A stretch of 64,000 nt of DNA. Origin: Acephala macrosclerotiorum (lineage: Eukaryota; Ascomycota; Leotiomycetes; Helotiales; Mollisiaceae). Under the pieces are notes generated by a model. It did no database searches, was not told the origin of the DNA, and worked only from the letters and a program-made list of their open reading frames with translations. The position numbers were made by a program, and so were the translations under genes. Each line of letters opens with the position of its first letter. The stretch's first letter is position 1. Where the stretch lies: the NCBI GenBank assembly GCA_014904845.1, contig MU119264.1, positions 186,001-250,000 on the forward strand. The letters run 5' to 3'. Shown piece after piece: positions 11,148 to 22,713 of this stretch.

Positions 11148-12068
11148 CTATGCGACAATACCCTCAATCCTCTCCTCCCCGATCTCAACCTTCTCTAGTC
11201 TAGCAGCTAGTTCCTCTTGCTGCTTCTTCTGCTCCATTTCCATCAAAAATTGGGCATACTTACTCCTCTTATTATGAATCCCACACTCTGTCTTCTGCTG
11301 CCCCTTCCACCTCCCCGCCCTCTCATCCTCCCCCTCCTTAACTGGCTCCGTAGAATGCCAATCACCCACACTCTTATACCCTCTATCCAACAACTCATTA
11401 TACGGCACATCATGCTCCTTGATATAATTCTCCACTTCCCTGAAACTCCAGCTCGCAAGAGGGTTTATCTTGATGAGACCGGCTTCATCGACTTCGATTA
11501 TGTCGAGGGATTCGCGTTTGGCGCCTTGGGAGCGCCGGCGGCCGGTGAGGACGGCGAAGACGGCGAGGTCGGAGTAGGCGCGTTGGGCGGGCTCGACTTT
11601 TGCGACCCAGTCGTAGAGGTCGGGGTTTGTCTTCCATAACTCCTTTCCGTGCTTGCTCTCAAACTCTGCTGTAGTCGATACACCCTCTGGTTTATACACA
11701 TGCAGATTGACGTTCGGGTATCGAGCCTTCGCTTTCTCAACTAGATCGAGCGTTTCTTGGAAGTGGTATAGGGTGTCGAGGAATATGGCATCGATGGTAG
11801 GAAGGGATGGAGTTTCGGTTTGGAGTTTCGAGAGCATGTCGAGGGTGACGAGACCGGAGACGCCAAAGGCGGTGGTTTGGTAGAGGTTTGGGAAAGTTAT
11901 CTTTGCCCAGCGGAGGACGTCGATAGGGGAGAGGTTGTTGAGGGTTTGGTTGAGGAATTTGAGGTGTTGTTTTGCGAGGATTATGGAGGGGAGGTTACCT
12001 GCGGATGAAGCACCCGAGGCGTATCCGGACTCAAGGTTCGAGGAGGTTGATTCGCGGTGGACTCCCAT
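11148..12068 (-). CDS. MET16: Phosphoadenosine phosphosulfate (PAPS) reductase
   Basis: Cytosolic thioredoxin-dependent enzyme that reduces PAPS to sulfite in assimilatory sulfate reduction. The single exon encodes 306 residues, close to the usual fungal length. Core motifs are present: the substrate-binding segment TTAFGVSGLVTLDML near residues 65-79, LDTLYHFQETL near 96-106 with a Lys/Arg-rich helix after it, the Lys-Ile-Asn-Pro-Leu region where the C-terminal lobe begins, and the catalytic Glu-Cys-Gly-Ile-His motif near residue 262. A charged C-terminal helix follows. The start is the only upstream ATG giving the usual short Ser/Gly-rich N-terminus. With ATP sulfurylase at 23.5 kb, two of the four sulfate-assimilation steps lie in this window. 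A bZIP-type ATGACGTC is present at 12308-12315, about 240 bp upstream of the start. Confidence 0.95.
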   Translation of the reverse strand: MGVHRESTSSNLESGYASGASSAGNLPSIILAKQHLKFLNQTLNNLSPIDVLRWAKITFPNLYQTTAFGVSGLVTLDMLSKLQTETPSLPTIDAIFLDTLYHFQETLDLVEKAKARYPNVNLHVYKPEGVSTTAEFESKHGKELWKTNPDLYDWVAKVEPAQRAYSDLAVFAVLTGRRRSQGAKRESLDIIEVDEAGLIKINPLASWSFREVENYIKEHDVPYNELLDRGYKSVGDWHSTEPVKEGEDERAGRWKGQQKTECGIHNKRSKYAQFLMEMEQKKQQEELAARLEKVEIGEERIEGIVA

Positions 12069-13369
12069 TTTCGCGGTATGTGTTGAACTGTTCCGACTTG
12101 CTTTTTTGGTGTGGGGGATATACAGAAGAAGGAATTTGGAACGCGGGGAAGCTGTGTATATGTAAAGTGCGGAGTGTGGTATGGTGCAATCGCGGTATTC
12201 GATGTCGTGATCGAAGATGTGATGGAGGAGTACTCAAGCGAGAATTCAAGTGAAGTTTAGAACAAGAGAAGTGAATTAAAGCAGATCGAATCTTCCAGCG
12301 GTGGGATATGACGTCTGAAAGAAGAAGAGGGTGTGGGAGAGGGGCATGTATATGAAGAGAGAGTCATCAGAAGGATGCCTGAACGAAAGTGGACCGCAAG
12401 CACGACATATTACCAATGACGGTTTCTAAGCAAACGCATATCTACTTAGCCTTCTTCCCTCACCTGTCTCCTCCGGCGCCCTTTGTCTGGCTCCTTCCAA
12501 GCGAATTCCAATTGCGCCGATTTCGCCATCGAGAGTGAGGATTTTGCTCGAGAGGCCGTTTTGCATTCAATGGCGTGATCAACGCTAGACTCGATGGGGG
12601 TTGGTGGATGAGAAATCTAGCAGCTCAAGGCAGCAACTTGCTTTTTTATCCAGGCACAGCTGCGATATCATTGGATGCTTAGACCTCTGCCCATCACTAA
12701 AGCATAACATCATACATTTTCGAGGCAAGACAATCATTCCGCGGATAAGGTTAAGACCGCGTAAACTTTCTTTGAGCACGACGTACAATTGCAAGATCAC
12801 AGCCAAGAGGATCGATCTACAAAGACAGCATGAGGAAGAATATTCGGCGGCGTTCTTCAAAGGACGAATTTGCACCACCAACTTCGGCTCGACTGGTCTG
12901 GGTTCGAGGTGCTGATTTCTTTGTCCGGGACCAAGCGGGTGCATCAAGAGTCTTGACAGCACGCCATAACTCGTGACCTGGTCCCCGGCCCAGATCCTCG
13001 AAGTATGACGGATAGACGGCGATATTGGGCCAATAGGCTCAATTTCTATGGGCATCAAGGGATGATGCTATCATGGTAGCCTTGCCCCGCGAGGCTGATG
13101 TTGAGGGGTCCTAGGCAGGAAAGGGAAGCGTGGATCCTAGCCACATGTCCAGTTCCATTCGTGACCCCTGAGTACTGCAAGAAGGGAATCTGATGAGGAA
13201 ACATCTATTATCATCGTGCTACCATCCTGACTCCCACTTCTCTCATAAGGATACCCAGCCCCGTCACTCCAGGAGCCATTAATCATAACGCACGCGAGCA
13301 ACTTAAGAAAAGTACTTCACCACTTGGATCTTCTTTCCTTCTGGATCCTCTTGAAATTCCTCGTTCCTT
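12069..13369. promoter_or_regulatory. PAPS reductase upstream region and SER2 downstream region
   Basis: 1.3 kb without a supported gene. The promoter of the minus-strand PAPS reductase must lie in the left part. ATGACGTC at 12308-12315 resembles bZIP sites and matches 8 of 10 positions of the Cys3/MetR consensus ATGRYRYCAT when extended. The right part borders the 3' end of the phosphoserine phosphatase gene. Several open frames at 12585-13058 overlap on opposite strands and show no protein character. Confidence 0.35.
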
Positions 13370-14932
13370 CTATGCAATCAATGTCTGAATCTCCTCTGCC
13401 GTGAAGCCAAAGACATGAAGCAGCTCCAACAGAGTGTCGCCATTCAGTCTTGCCTTGGCTTCCATCTGCACTAACGGCTTCGCATTCCACGCAACTCCAA
13501 GTCCTGAAGCCTTCATCATCAAGAGATCATTTGCACCATCTCCAACAGCAACAACTTGCTCTAGAGGAATCTTCTCCTTTTCTGCGATCTCAAGCATCAG
13601 GTCTCGCTTCCTTTCCGCATTCACAATAGTACCGATGACCTCTCCTGTCAGCAAATTGGTAGCAGGATCGGCTTCGATGGTGTTGGCGTATGCGTAGTCA
13701 ATGCCAAGCTGATCAGCCAGCCACTGTGTGAGTGGTATGAATCCACCTGAGAACACAGCAGTTTTGGCGCCTATGCGCTTCAATGCTCTGATCAATTCAA
13801 AAACACCCTTCGTGGGCTTGATGACTGTTCGCAATTGGGTGAAGATGTCTCCTGAAGAGCCCTTGAGCAGCTTGACTCGCTCCTTGAAGGAAGACGAGAA
13901 GTCCAGCTCTCCATTCATGGCTCGTGCCGTAATGGCCGAAACCTCTGCTTCTACGCCAATCGAGGCTGCAATGAGATCAATAACTTCTTGCTCAATGAGT
14001 GTAGAGTCCATATCAAAGCACACCAATCGCGGATAGCGGCGGAGAACAGTATCATGCTGCAGGATAACATCCACATTCCACTCCCGTTCGAAGCGATATA
14101 TGAGCTCATGTTTTCGGAGGTCATCCAGAGTGATATATGTAGGGTCTGGCGAGGGCGAAAAGGTAAGTTCGACGATCGAAGGGTGCTCAGGGTTATCGAG
14201 GCAGCGATGGGAGGAGGTGAGGATCTCTGAGCCTTGTCGGGTTGGCAGAGAGTTGATGAGATGCAGGAAGGATGTTAGGCAGAGAGGTGAGATGTAGCTT
14301 CCGTAGAGGTGGTCGAGTGGCTCTGGGTCTGGTGGTGGGGGTTCGAGAGGGAAGTTGGAAAGACTTCGGACTGGTGCGAGGTTTGGTGGGATTGCGCGGG
14401 AGGTCGAGGTAACTGGGGATGGCGTACGATCGGGAGGTATCTCGGTGATCTTTGCTCGTGGGGCTCTAGTCTTGTAGATAATCGTTGCGATTAATCGGTC
14501 TGAGTGTGTTCCCGGAGTAGGCTGACAATTCGTGTGCGACAGGGTGTGGCTGAGTCCGCTGTCGATAATCTTTGGAGGGGATTTTGGCGATGGAACACCA
14601 TTGTACTTGTGGAATGACTTGGGATGCTCGATTTTCGTGCTTTGCATACCCTCAACTATGCTGTCAATGCCCTGGTCATCAAGATCTCGGAGTCAGCTAG
14701 CTTCTTTGTGTGTTTCAAGAGCAAAAATGCGTGTCTTAGTAGTGCAGATGGAACAATGCACTCCAGAGACATGCCGAAAGAGGAATAATCCTCCGAGAAA
14801 TTGATGCCTTACCTGGTGACCATCTTGTTGTGGAGGTCGATATTGTTGATGCTCTTGCAGATAAGAACGGCTGCGCATGTTCGAGCCGAAGCTTGGGCGT
14901 CCAGCTCTGACGGGAGAGTCTGTCTCTGTCAT
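13370..14932 (-). CDS. SER2: Phosphoserine phosphatase
   Basis: HAD-superfamily enzyme for the last step of serine synthesis, phosphoserine to serine plus phosphate. Two exons on the minus strand: 14813-14932 and 13370-14671, with a GT-AG intron at 14672-14812 that preserves phase, giving 473 residues. The C-terminal half carries HAD motif I as CFDMDSTLIEQEVIDLIA (the DxDST nucleophile segment), motif II in AVFSGGFIPL, and motifs III/IV in the Lys region and VAVGDGANDLLMMKASGLG. The N-terminal 190 residues are Pro/Ser-rich, then carry a segment typical of longer fungal Ser2 proteins. Serine feeds cysteine synthesis, which fits the neighbouring sulfate-assimilation genes, though a shared function for the neighbourhood is inference. 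Confidence 0.93.
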
Positions 14933-15370
14933 ATTGCTTTTGATCCGTCTAGATTAGATGTGTTTGGAGGAGGCTTGGAATGGGTGTCGGTGGGTTCTTT
15001 TGCTTCTCGCAACTCGGTTTTACCCCACCAGCATAACTGCGCTAGACCTGAAATAGATAGGTTTCTTGCAGTGACCCGCTAATGAAGTTCTGAACCCTTG
15101 AAATCTTTGCCGCTTCTGAATAGCTTCAAATATGTTTCCTATCTGATGCAGCTTCCAGGCCCTTCATTCCATGTATGCAATCCCTGGTAAATCAGGTGAT
15201 ACCGTGTCAGTTTCGTGGAATGCGAGGCCATTCTGCCTGGACGGCGGTGACACCGAGTACTTTGTCTGATATAAGTATTCAGCTGAAATCACATCGTCTG
15301 GTTCTGTTGTCCGGACAGCACCTCAAATTTCTCCATCTCCTTACCATTATGTCAAGCAAATATCAGAAAA
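14933..15370. promoter_or_regulatory. Shared upstream region of SER2 and the 2OG oxygenase pseudogene
   Basis: 438 bp between divergent starts (14932 minus, 15371 plus). No specific operator is recognised. Confidence 0.3.
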
Positions 15371-17100
15371 ATGGCTTCTGTAATTGATCTTACCTCCCAT
15401 TCGCCCGATTCCGGCGCTCAGACGTTGTCCCAGCTTGCTGAAAAGCGCGTCTTACAATCCCTGTCAGAGGCAGTAGAAGGTTACCAATCAACGGCTAGTT
15501 ACTATTGTGGTGGCGGCCTTCCAATCGCCATGCCTTCACTACCACTTGGGCCACAGCACGTTGTCCCAATCGCTAGGCTTTCGAAAACCATCGCTCTTCG
15601 TTGGGATACACCCGAGCATGATGGCTCTGCTCGAAAGGTCGAGTTCCCCCTCGCAGCATCGGGTACCGAGAGCACCGAGGCTCAGACCTTATTCGAAGAA
15701 CTCCTAAAGACATGTGCATTTGCTACTTTGGACGAAACAACGAAGATATCTTGGACGAAAGCTATCGAAAGCTGGGAAGCTAGATCGTGATCAGTTCTCT
15801 GTTGACTTTCATCCGCGTGACTACGCGATTATCAATGCTACCAACTAGATTCTCCTGCCTCAGATTGATGTGGGATTTCTGAAGGAGAGAGGCGAGCATC
15901 ATGGAGTGCTAGCAGAACTTTATAAAGTGAATGTGAGCCTCATTCCATAAGGAAGGGTTACATTCTTAATACAGAAGATTATTAGATTTATTCCGGACCA
16001 TCAGGCAAATTTCAAGCTCACGTCGACACTCCTCGAGGACCGACTCAATTCGAGTCGCTTGTCATCGGTCTTCCTCATCCACATGAAGGTATGTCGCTTT
16101 AGCTTTGAACTCGCACCCGCTAACACCAAGTAGGTGGCCAGCTCCGTGTCTCTCACAAAGGTTACTCGACACTCTTTGACTAGAGCAACACCGACTCCCA
16201 GGACATCCAGTGGGCAGCTTTCTACAGCGACTGCGAGAACAAGGTCCTTGAAGTCACAAGTGGCCACAGAATCACACTCACTTACAATCTCTACGTCACG
16301 GAACAAGTCGGCGGCATTCTCCAACGCAATCCAACAGCCGATCCTTCCCTCTTCTCATTGTATGAAGGAGCAAAGCAGATGCTATCACAACCAAACTTAA
16401 TGAAGAAAGGTAACCATTCCTTCCCAGCTTCCACAATATCGCTCTAGCACACCCCAGGCAACATCCTAGGCTTCTACTGCGTCTATAAATACGCACACCA
16501 CACCTCCCGCGTCTCCGCCCTCATGCCTTGGGCACTAAAAGGCGTCGACGTAGCCATCTACAGCGTCTTCCGCTCCCTGGGCCTCGAAGTCTTCGCCCGT
16601 CCAATTCTCGTCAGCAACAACAAGATCGAAGCCTTTTGGAAGAGGAAAATTGAGTACCATTACGAGGAAAATACAAATTTGGAGACGGGAGAATGCGACG
16701 AACCCGACTTCACCACAGAACCAACGCGAGTTGGGACTGATATTCACGTGACTGTACTTGATAGTTCTAGAGGTCATGATTCTGGTTGGTTGGAGGAGTT
16801 GGAAGTACGAATGATATTCTTTTCACTCCAATCATCTGGCCATTCGCTAATTATTCTCTAGCAACTTGAAGGCAATTGGCCACATGAAGAACACCATTAT
16901 ATAACATGGCTCGATCCGCCGAAAGGAGACGAGCTCGCGACAGTTAGCATGACTTATGGAAGCCAAGCTGAGCTTGATTAGGCCTATTCTCGCGCTGCGA
17001 TCTTGGTCAGGGTCCCGCCGAGGGGCGAGCGAGACCTCACTCCTCGGAAGGTCGAGGAGCCTCCTGTTGAGCATGGACACGTCGACATCGCTGTCTTTTA
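15371..17100 (+). pseudogene. Broken 2OG-Fe(II) oxygenase (fungal prolyl-4-hydroxylase-like)
   Basis: Remnant of an iron/2-oxoglutarate dioxygenase. The intact start (15371-15790) encodes the family's N-terminal region; coding then shifts frame near 15760-15785 and continues as KAGKLDRDQFSVDFHPRDY. The catalytic segment is readable: HVDTPRG holds the HxD iron ligands, followed by HPHEGGQLRVSH and GHRITLTYNLYVT with the distal His and 2-oxoglutarate-binding Arg. In-frame stops occur at 15846-15848 (expected Gln before ILLP), 16181-16183 (expected Trp after Phe-Asp) and 16979-16981. The first two are single changes in CpA/TpG context. Introns near 15930-15985 and at Lys-Gly (about 16410-16455) are still recognisable. 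Several stops plus a frameshift make function unlikely. Confidence 0.8.
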
Positions 17101-18452
17101 AGATCGAGACGATAATCTAAGAGGGTATAGATGGCTAGAGGCGATTAGTACTAATACAGGGTCGTTTGCTATTTCTGAAATTTGATCGTCGGATTGGTCG
17201 CAGGCGTGGCTAGCTAGGTCTGAAAAATATTAGTATTAGCGAATGTGTGCAAGTTGAGTCAGATTCATCGAGGTTGAAAAGCTTCTATATGCTGGAATGA
17301 AATAATTTGCCTGCGATCCCGCCCTCAAGATCATTGGCTCTCTGCAACAAGTAAATTTCACTCCTCGCTTCGCTTCACTTCACTCCTCGACATCACCCCT
17401 TGACCATCTTTCACAAAAACAGTTGCCTTAGCAACTGAAAGGCGAGTAGGGAGGAAATGAGGAGACTACAAAATTCGACAACAGGAAGAAGAATAGCCAG
17501 TTCACCTCCTCTTGCACCTGTGATCGAAGGGAGAGAGGAGGGGAATCGGTTATTAACAGAAGGCCGAAAATAAATCAAGACAGAATAAATAAATAAAAGT
17601 CAACATTTCAACGTTGCGGGCGAAACAGAAGCTCATCAACAATCAAGAAAAGGGGAAACCATCTGGGCAGACCGATACAGAAAACCAAACCAAACATTCA
17701 AAGAAGAAAAGTGAAATTCTCAATTCCATTACACTTCGCACAATCTCACAATCCCATCGGATCTCCGTGAGACCTGTTTCCCCTAGCACAACTCATGATT
17801 GGTTCCGCTCCGCCCCGCTCTACCCGAACTCCTGCTCAACCTAGGACTTTGAAATTTTCTTGTTGCACATCGCAGACCCCTTCAAGAAAACATCTATCAT
17901 CTCATTAAACTGATAAGAGACGAGAAACTGATAAGGCTTTTTGAACGGCGCTAGCTACTTTGAGTTAGTATGTTTTTAGCCGAGTGCTCAATATTTGATT
18001 GTCACTTGGAATGGTTGATGTGCAAGGAGGTTAATCAAAGGACTATCTCTCCGGCTTGCCTCGTGACGTTGTAGAGCACCGTATGAAATAATGGCATATA
18101 TGAACCCTCATGTTCCTTGCTAGAATTTCTAGGCAGATTTGCATCTTCCTCGTTCATTTGTTCATATGTTAGTAGAGAAATGGACTTCACGTTGCAGATA
18201 ATTAAACACAAAGCAAATAGAAGTCAGAAACAATGGTATCTGCTCATAACACCTAGTACCTAATAATCCTATACCCAGTCACTCCATACTAGATATACCT
18301 CCATTCCTGATCATGTCCAGCGTAATCTCTGTACGTTCCACATTTCAACTGCCATGAATATACTTCAACAAGCACCAAGCTCAAACCCACCTCCCAGTTA
18401 ATCATACACCCCTCTCAACTTTTCTGCTCATAATTCATCTCCTGCTGTTGTC
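17101..18452. other. Intergenic, nothing recognised
   Basis: 1.35 kb of mixed sequence. It includes a C/T-rich repetitive stretch around 17355-17395 and A-rich sequence at 17570-17730. The right end probably holds the 3' UTR of the minus-strand AT-hook gene. Confidence 0.4.
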
Positions 18453-21260
18453 TTACTTCTTTTCCAACGATCTCTCCAGCCCACCAAGCAAATCCGGATA
18501 ATCGTCGTCATCGTCTGCTTCTGGCGCTGGCTCTCCTGGTTTCTCCTCCTTGGGTGGCTCAGCTGCGGCCTCCTCCTCTCTTGGTACTTTAACAGCTTCC
18601 GCAGGAACCGCTGCTACAGATGTTTCCGGCTCAGGTGCTGGAAGAGTTGCTTCCGGGCCACCAATCTGAGCATTATTGGCATTGTCAACAATGTCGAGCA
18701 GCATTTCCTCCTCTTCCTCCTCTTGGCGCGTCTCCACAGCAGTTTGTACCTCAACCTCCGTAGGGGCCGGTGGTGGCGGAGGAAGTGTCGTGGGAGCGCT
18801 TTTTGTCGTTTCTTGTTTCATTGCTTCATCGAGACTCGAATGCTCGACAGTTGCCGCCAGTGGGCTCTGATGTCCAGGTGCTGAAAACGAATCGCTAGCA
18901 GATGCGACTGTGGGCGATTCCAGAGGCGATGTCAAAGTTGACGCTGTCAAGGCAACGGTTTTCAATGGACTGCCAAACCTCCCCTCTGCCTTCTCTCGCT
19001 CTGTGAATATTCTGGAAGGATGAGCAAGCTCAGTTCCGCCTATGATCGTATCTGATAGGCCAAGATTCGGAATGGATTTGATTGCAGGTATTGATCCGAT
19101 AGATGGGGATGATCTCGAAGGTTTCGATGGAGAATTTTGCGCATCAGACCCTTCATCTTCGTCTCCATCCTCACCATCTTCACCTTCGTCTCCCTCATCT
19201 TCGTCAGAATTAGCCATAGAGCCATCGCCCATCTCTGTATCTTCATTTTGCGTTTGCGTTTCCGTATCGGTTTGCGTCGCATTGGCATCAGCTTCTATTT
19301 TCACTCCCTATAGGAATGTTAGTACAGCGTAAAGGGTCATTTTCCCAGCACTTACATCAGGTCCCACCGCGCCCTCGGCAAGAGCGCCACTTTGCACTGT
19401 CCCACCCACGTGTACAGTCTCTGGGACGCTGGTAGGGGCGACTTGCTGCTTCTTCTTTCTACCTCTTCCTGGCCCCTTGAGCTTTTTCTTCGATCCACCC
19501 CCTTTCCTCTTTGTCGGTGTCGGTTGTACGGTAAACGAATCGGCGCTGGCACTTGGATCTGGAATGAGTGTTTGCGCGATGACCTCTCCTTCAACCTGCT
19601 GGCCATGAGGCACAACTACATCTTGAACATACTCATTTCCGGCAGCATCAATCCTTTTCACTGTAGTTTTCGTCAAGGTTGCAACCACCGGAGCAGGATT
19701 TGCTTTCATAGGGACTAAGCCCTTCCTCTTCTTAGCCAGGTATTCAATATCTGGCCCTTCCATGTGACGAGGAATCGGTTTCCATGCTTTTGCGGTGAAA
19801 CCTTTGTCTTTCGGGTCATCTTCCTTCTTTTCTGGTTTGTCGCCAAGGATTGCTTCTGCATCTGCTTCCTCCTCCTCCGGTGGAGCTGGTCGTTTATATA
19901 TCCTACCTGATCGAGCGGCCCTTAGGAGATCCTGGCTGTGCTGGGGTAAGAGATGTGAGTCTTTAGGCATGCCGTGTGGAAGTTCAACAGCCCAAATGTC
20001 ATTCTGTGAGGTTGTGCTGTCTTGAATTGGAGGGGGTGCTACAGTGACATAATCACGTCGCCATTGACGGACTGGGAGGCCTTCTAAAATATCATGGTCA
20101 ACAACACCTGTCCTATTCTGCCGCCTATTTTGATTTCTGTACTGTATAACTTGTCAGTCTACTTCTAATGCGCTTGCAGTGTCTTACCGTAGGTGCCATC
20201 TGGGGTTTCTGGGGGTTCTGAAATTCTACTGTGGTCCAGTAAGACTGCGGCAGGGGCTCAACTGGATCAATCGACAAGGTCTCTCTTGTTTCCGTGGGGA
20301 TCCAGTGGAACTGTGGGCCCGAGTATTCAACCGCACTTATAGAATTAGACGGGGGGACTTGAGGAAATCGTGGTGTTTCTAGTTCGGACGCTACTGAGAT
20401 CCGGAAAGGCGATGGTGAATAGTAGACAGGACAGAATGGATCAAGTGAAAGGCCCGTGAAAGTGTGGGGTAGTGGATGTGCTGGAACCCACAAACGCTGT
20501 GGTATCAGAGGCTCACTCAGACCGATTGGGCCAAATCGAAATTCTGGGTAATCGTCCTGTCCTGCTCCCTGCCACCTCTTATTCGGAGCCGAGTATTTGT
20601 CCGGAGACTTGCGTTTGAGATGAGGCGAAGAGAAAAACGCTCTGTCCGGCGCGGGGGTTGGGGAAGAGTAATCTTCAGGTACAAAAAAGGGATTGTCAAG
20701 TCGTTGCGTAGAAGCGTGGTTGAATTCGAAAGTAAAATTGTTCTGCGGGGTCTGTTTCTTCGGAGGACTATCCTCTGCCCCAAGTGTGTATGAACTAAAA
20801 TCGAAAAATGTGTCGTCTGCGATGGACTCGAACTGTACAGCTTCTTGGACAACAGTCTTCTCAACTGCTTTCGGTTTATTTTTTGAGCCAGGTGGACGAC
20901 CACGCTTCCTGGGAGGTGTGCAGTGCTTGTAGGGCTAAGTTTCTTGTTTGACTTTGGCCGACGACGAGGCCTTCCGCAAGGTGTTGGACTGAGGTCAGCA
21001 GATTCGCAAGGGCTGATTTTCTCGTCCGATGTATCTTTTCCCCGAGGGTGACGCCCCAAAATTGTTTGATAGAATTCGTTTACTAGCGACGCGACGGGCT
21101 TTTTATTTTTCAATTCCCCGCAATCTTCAATAGCCTCTGCCTTAGAACTGGATTTGGCGAACTATCCGCCGGGTCTGAGAGTCTGTCGACGAAGCTGGGA
21201 GGCGCTCCAGACGGCAGAGACGCTCTTGGGCACTGGGTGAGGACTAGGAGTTGACGCCAT
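18453..21260 (-). CDS. Large nuclear AT-hook, Lys/Pro/acid-rich protein; 5' exon disrupted
   Basis: Minus-strand exons: 20188-21260, 19356-20141 and 18453-19307, with introns of 46 and 48 bp (the second has a textbook CTAAC branch site). The first exon carries two AT-hook-like motifs, GRPRRRPK and RKRGRPPGSK, which bind AT-rich minor groove. The middle exon has a conserved block PKDSHLLPQHSQDLLRAARSG, then PIPRHMEGPDIEYLAKKRKGL, and a basic KKKLKGPGRGRKKK tract. The C-terminus is acidic (Glu/Asp runs) with a Pro run and ends in an Asp-rich motif. A nuclear DNA or chromatin role is inferred; I do not recognise the family. Exon 1 as sequenced has a TAG at 21162-21164 and a 1-base loss in a C run near 20930-20937, between the two AT-hooks. 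Everything downstream is clean, so either translation starts later, the gene is freshly broken, or there are sequence errors. Confidence 0.65.
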
Positions 21261-21992
21261 GTTAGCAATTGTGCAATAATAGCTTTGCAATTGTGGAAAT
21301 ACTGACAATGTTGCGAAGGAGTAACAGCAGACTTACCGTATCTAACACGACTGCAGCTTTAGTATTCTGAAAGAGAAACCACGGACGACACGAGTTGAGG
21401 TGGTTGAGGCGGTTGAGGCAGGCGCGAAGCGCGACTCCCCCAGCTCAAGCTTCACCACGGTACCTGACAAGGGTGACGTTATGATCACGTGAGGCAGCTC
21501 TTTCGGTATTTCTCTGGGAAGCGTCGATTGTCGACCACATAAGTATAACTACATTGAAAAACAGCATTACACGGATAGAGGGTTGGCATCTATCCCCCTG
21601 AAAATACGAAGTTCGAAATGAAATTAGCTACTATAAACTCTTGGGCTAACCTAGACTGATATAGGGAGCTAGGCAAGAGAGAACCCGGAACGCTTAGTGC
21701 AGTATCGTTGAACAAAATGCAATCAGGAAGATTGAATATTAAGCACCTCAGAAATGGCCTCACTAGTTAGGAGGTGGAATCCTGCAGGAACAATTGCCTT
21801 CGCTATGCTTTATGGAGGAGTAGGGTAAGTTTCATGAACTCCTCCTTATGGACTTATCCTCCAGGAACCCATTGAATACATGTTTGTTGTACAGCTGATG
21901 ATCGCCATCTTCCCAGAATCTAGCATAACGTCGTGAAGCATTCCTTTTCCGGTCATGGTAAGGCATGGCACGTCAATCCCATCTAGAAGCTG
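21261..21992. other. Intergenic: upstream of AT-hook gene, downstream of ISD11
   Basis: 730 bp. Contains a short GGTTGAGG-type tandem stretch at about 21401-21420. No gene recognised. Confidence 0.4.
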
Positions 21993-22713
21993 TCAGTTGA
22001 TGAGGTTCTCAAAGCTAGTATTTACAGCTGGAGATTTAGCGTACCCTGTGTCTTTTTGTCTCACTATGTCTCCTTTTCGTCCACTTTGCTTGCCCTTTGC
22101 AAAAGTTAGCCATGACTCTGACATAGTTTCGCGACTCCGATAGTAGAGCTATAGACAAAAACATACCGTCTTTCCACCCTCCACAACTAATCGATCCAAC
22201 TGATAGAATTGACTGACAACTGTCTGCCTCTGTTCGAAGGCCAGTCAGCAACATTTCCGAAGCCGTAGTTCGGTCGAAAGCCCGAATTGACCGAATCTTA
22301 TATCCGTCCAGCAGCAACACCACCAGGAATCTCCGTGGTAGGTATCCAAATCTTTCCACGCACCTTCATGGACTGTAATTCCTTCAAGCCCTTCTGCATC
22401 AACTCCTGTATCTCTCTTGCGTCCTGCACATCCTTATGTTCCCTGAACGCATCTCTCGTCCTTCGTTTCGCGTATTCTCTGAAGTTGTAGGCCGCAAACT
22501 GTTCGCCTTGCCGTAATAATTGTCGGTACTGAAGACAAAATTAGCATACTACTCTAGCAATGATGCACAATTTCAACGTAGCTGCGACTGGGAACTCGTT
22601 GATCGTGGTGACCCGAGTGGCAATTGAACGAAGATGAATTCAACAGAAGAGCGACTCACCAGAGATCTTGCTTGTGCAGCTGTCTCCCCCTTTGCTCCTG
22701 ACACAATAGACAT
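21993..22713 (-). CDS. ISD11: Isd11/LYRM4, LYR-motif partner of mitochondrial cysteine desulfurase
   Basis: Small mitochondrial matrix protein that stabilises Nfs1 and is needed to release sulfur for Fe-S cluster assembly. Four exons on the minus strand: 22660-22713, 22364-22528, 22167-22229 and 21993-22094, all in phase, giving 127 residues. The first junction reconstitutes the LYR tripeptide at residues 18-20 (Ser-Leu|Tyr-Arg). Then follow [18 protein letters not shown] and the conserved [13 protein letters not shown] near the C-terminus. The last intron has a GCTAAC branch site. The gene is too finely split to show as a long frame. It is divergent from ATP sulfurylase across 757 bp. Confidence 0.92.

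Noticed and set aside
12585..13058. 157-codon minus-strand and 104-codon plus-strand overlapping frames
   Set aside because: Opposed frames over the same DNA, no recognisable motifs and no splice support.
18676..19332. Open plus-strand frames opposite the acidic C-terminus of the AT-hook gene
   Set aside because: They mirror Glu/Asp/Ser-rich coding sequence (Ser runs from GAG/GAT codons) and have no features of their own.
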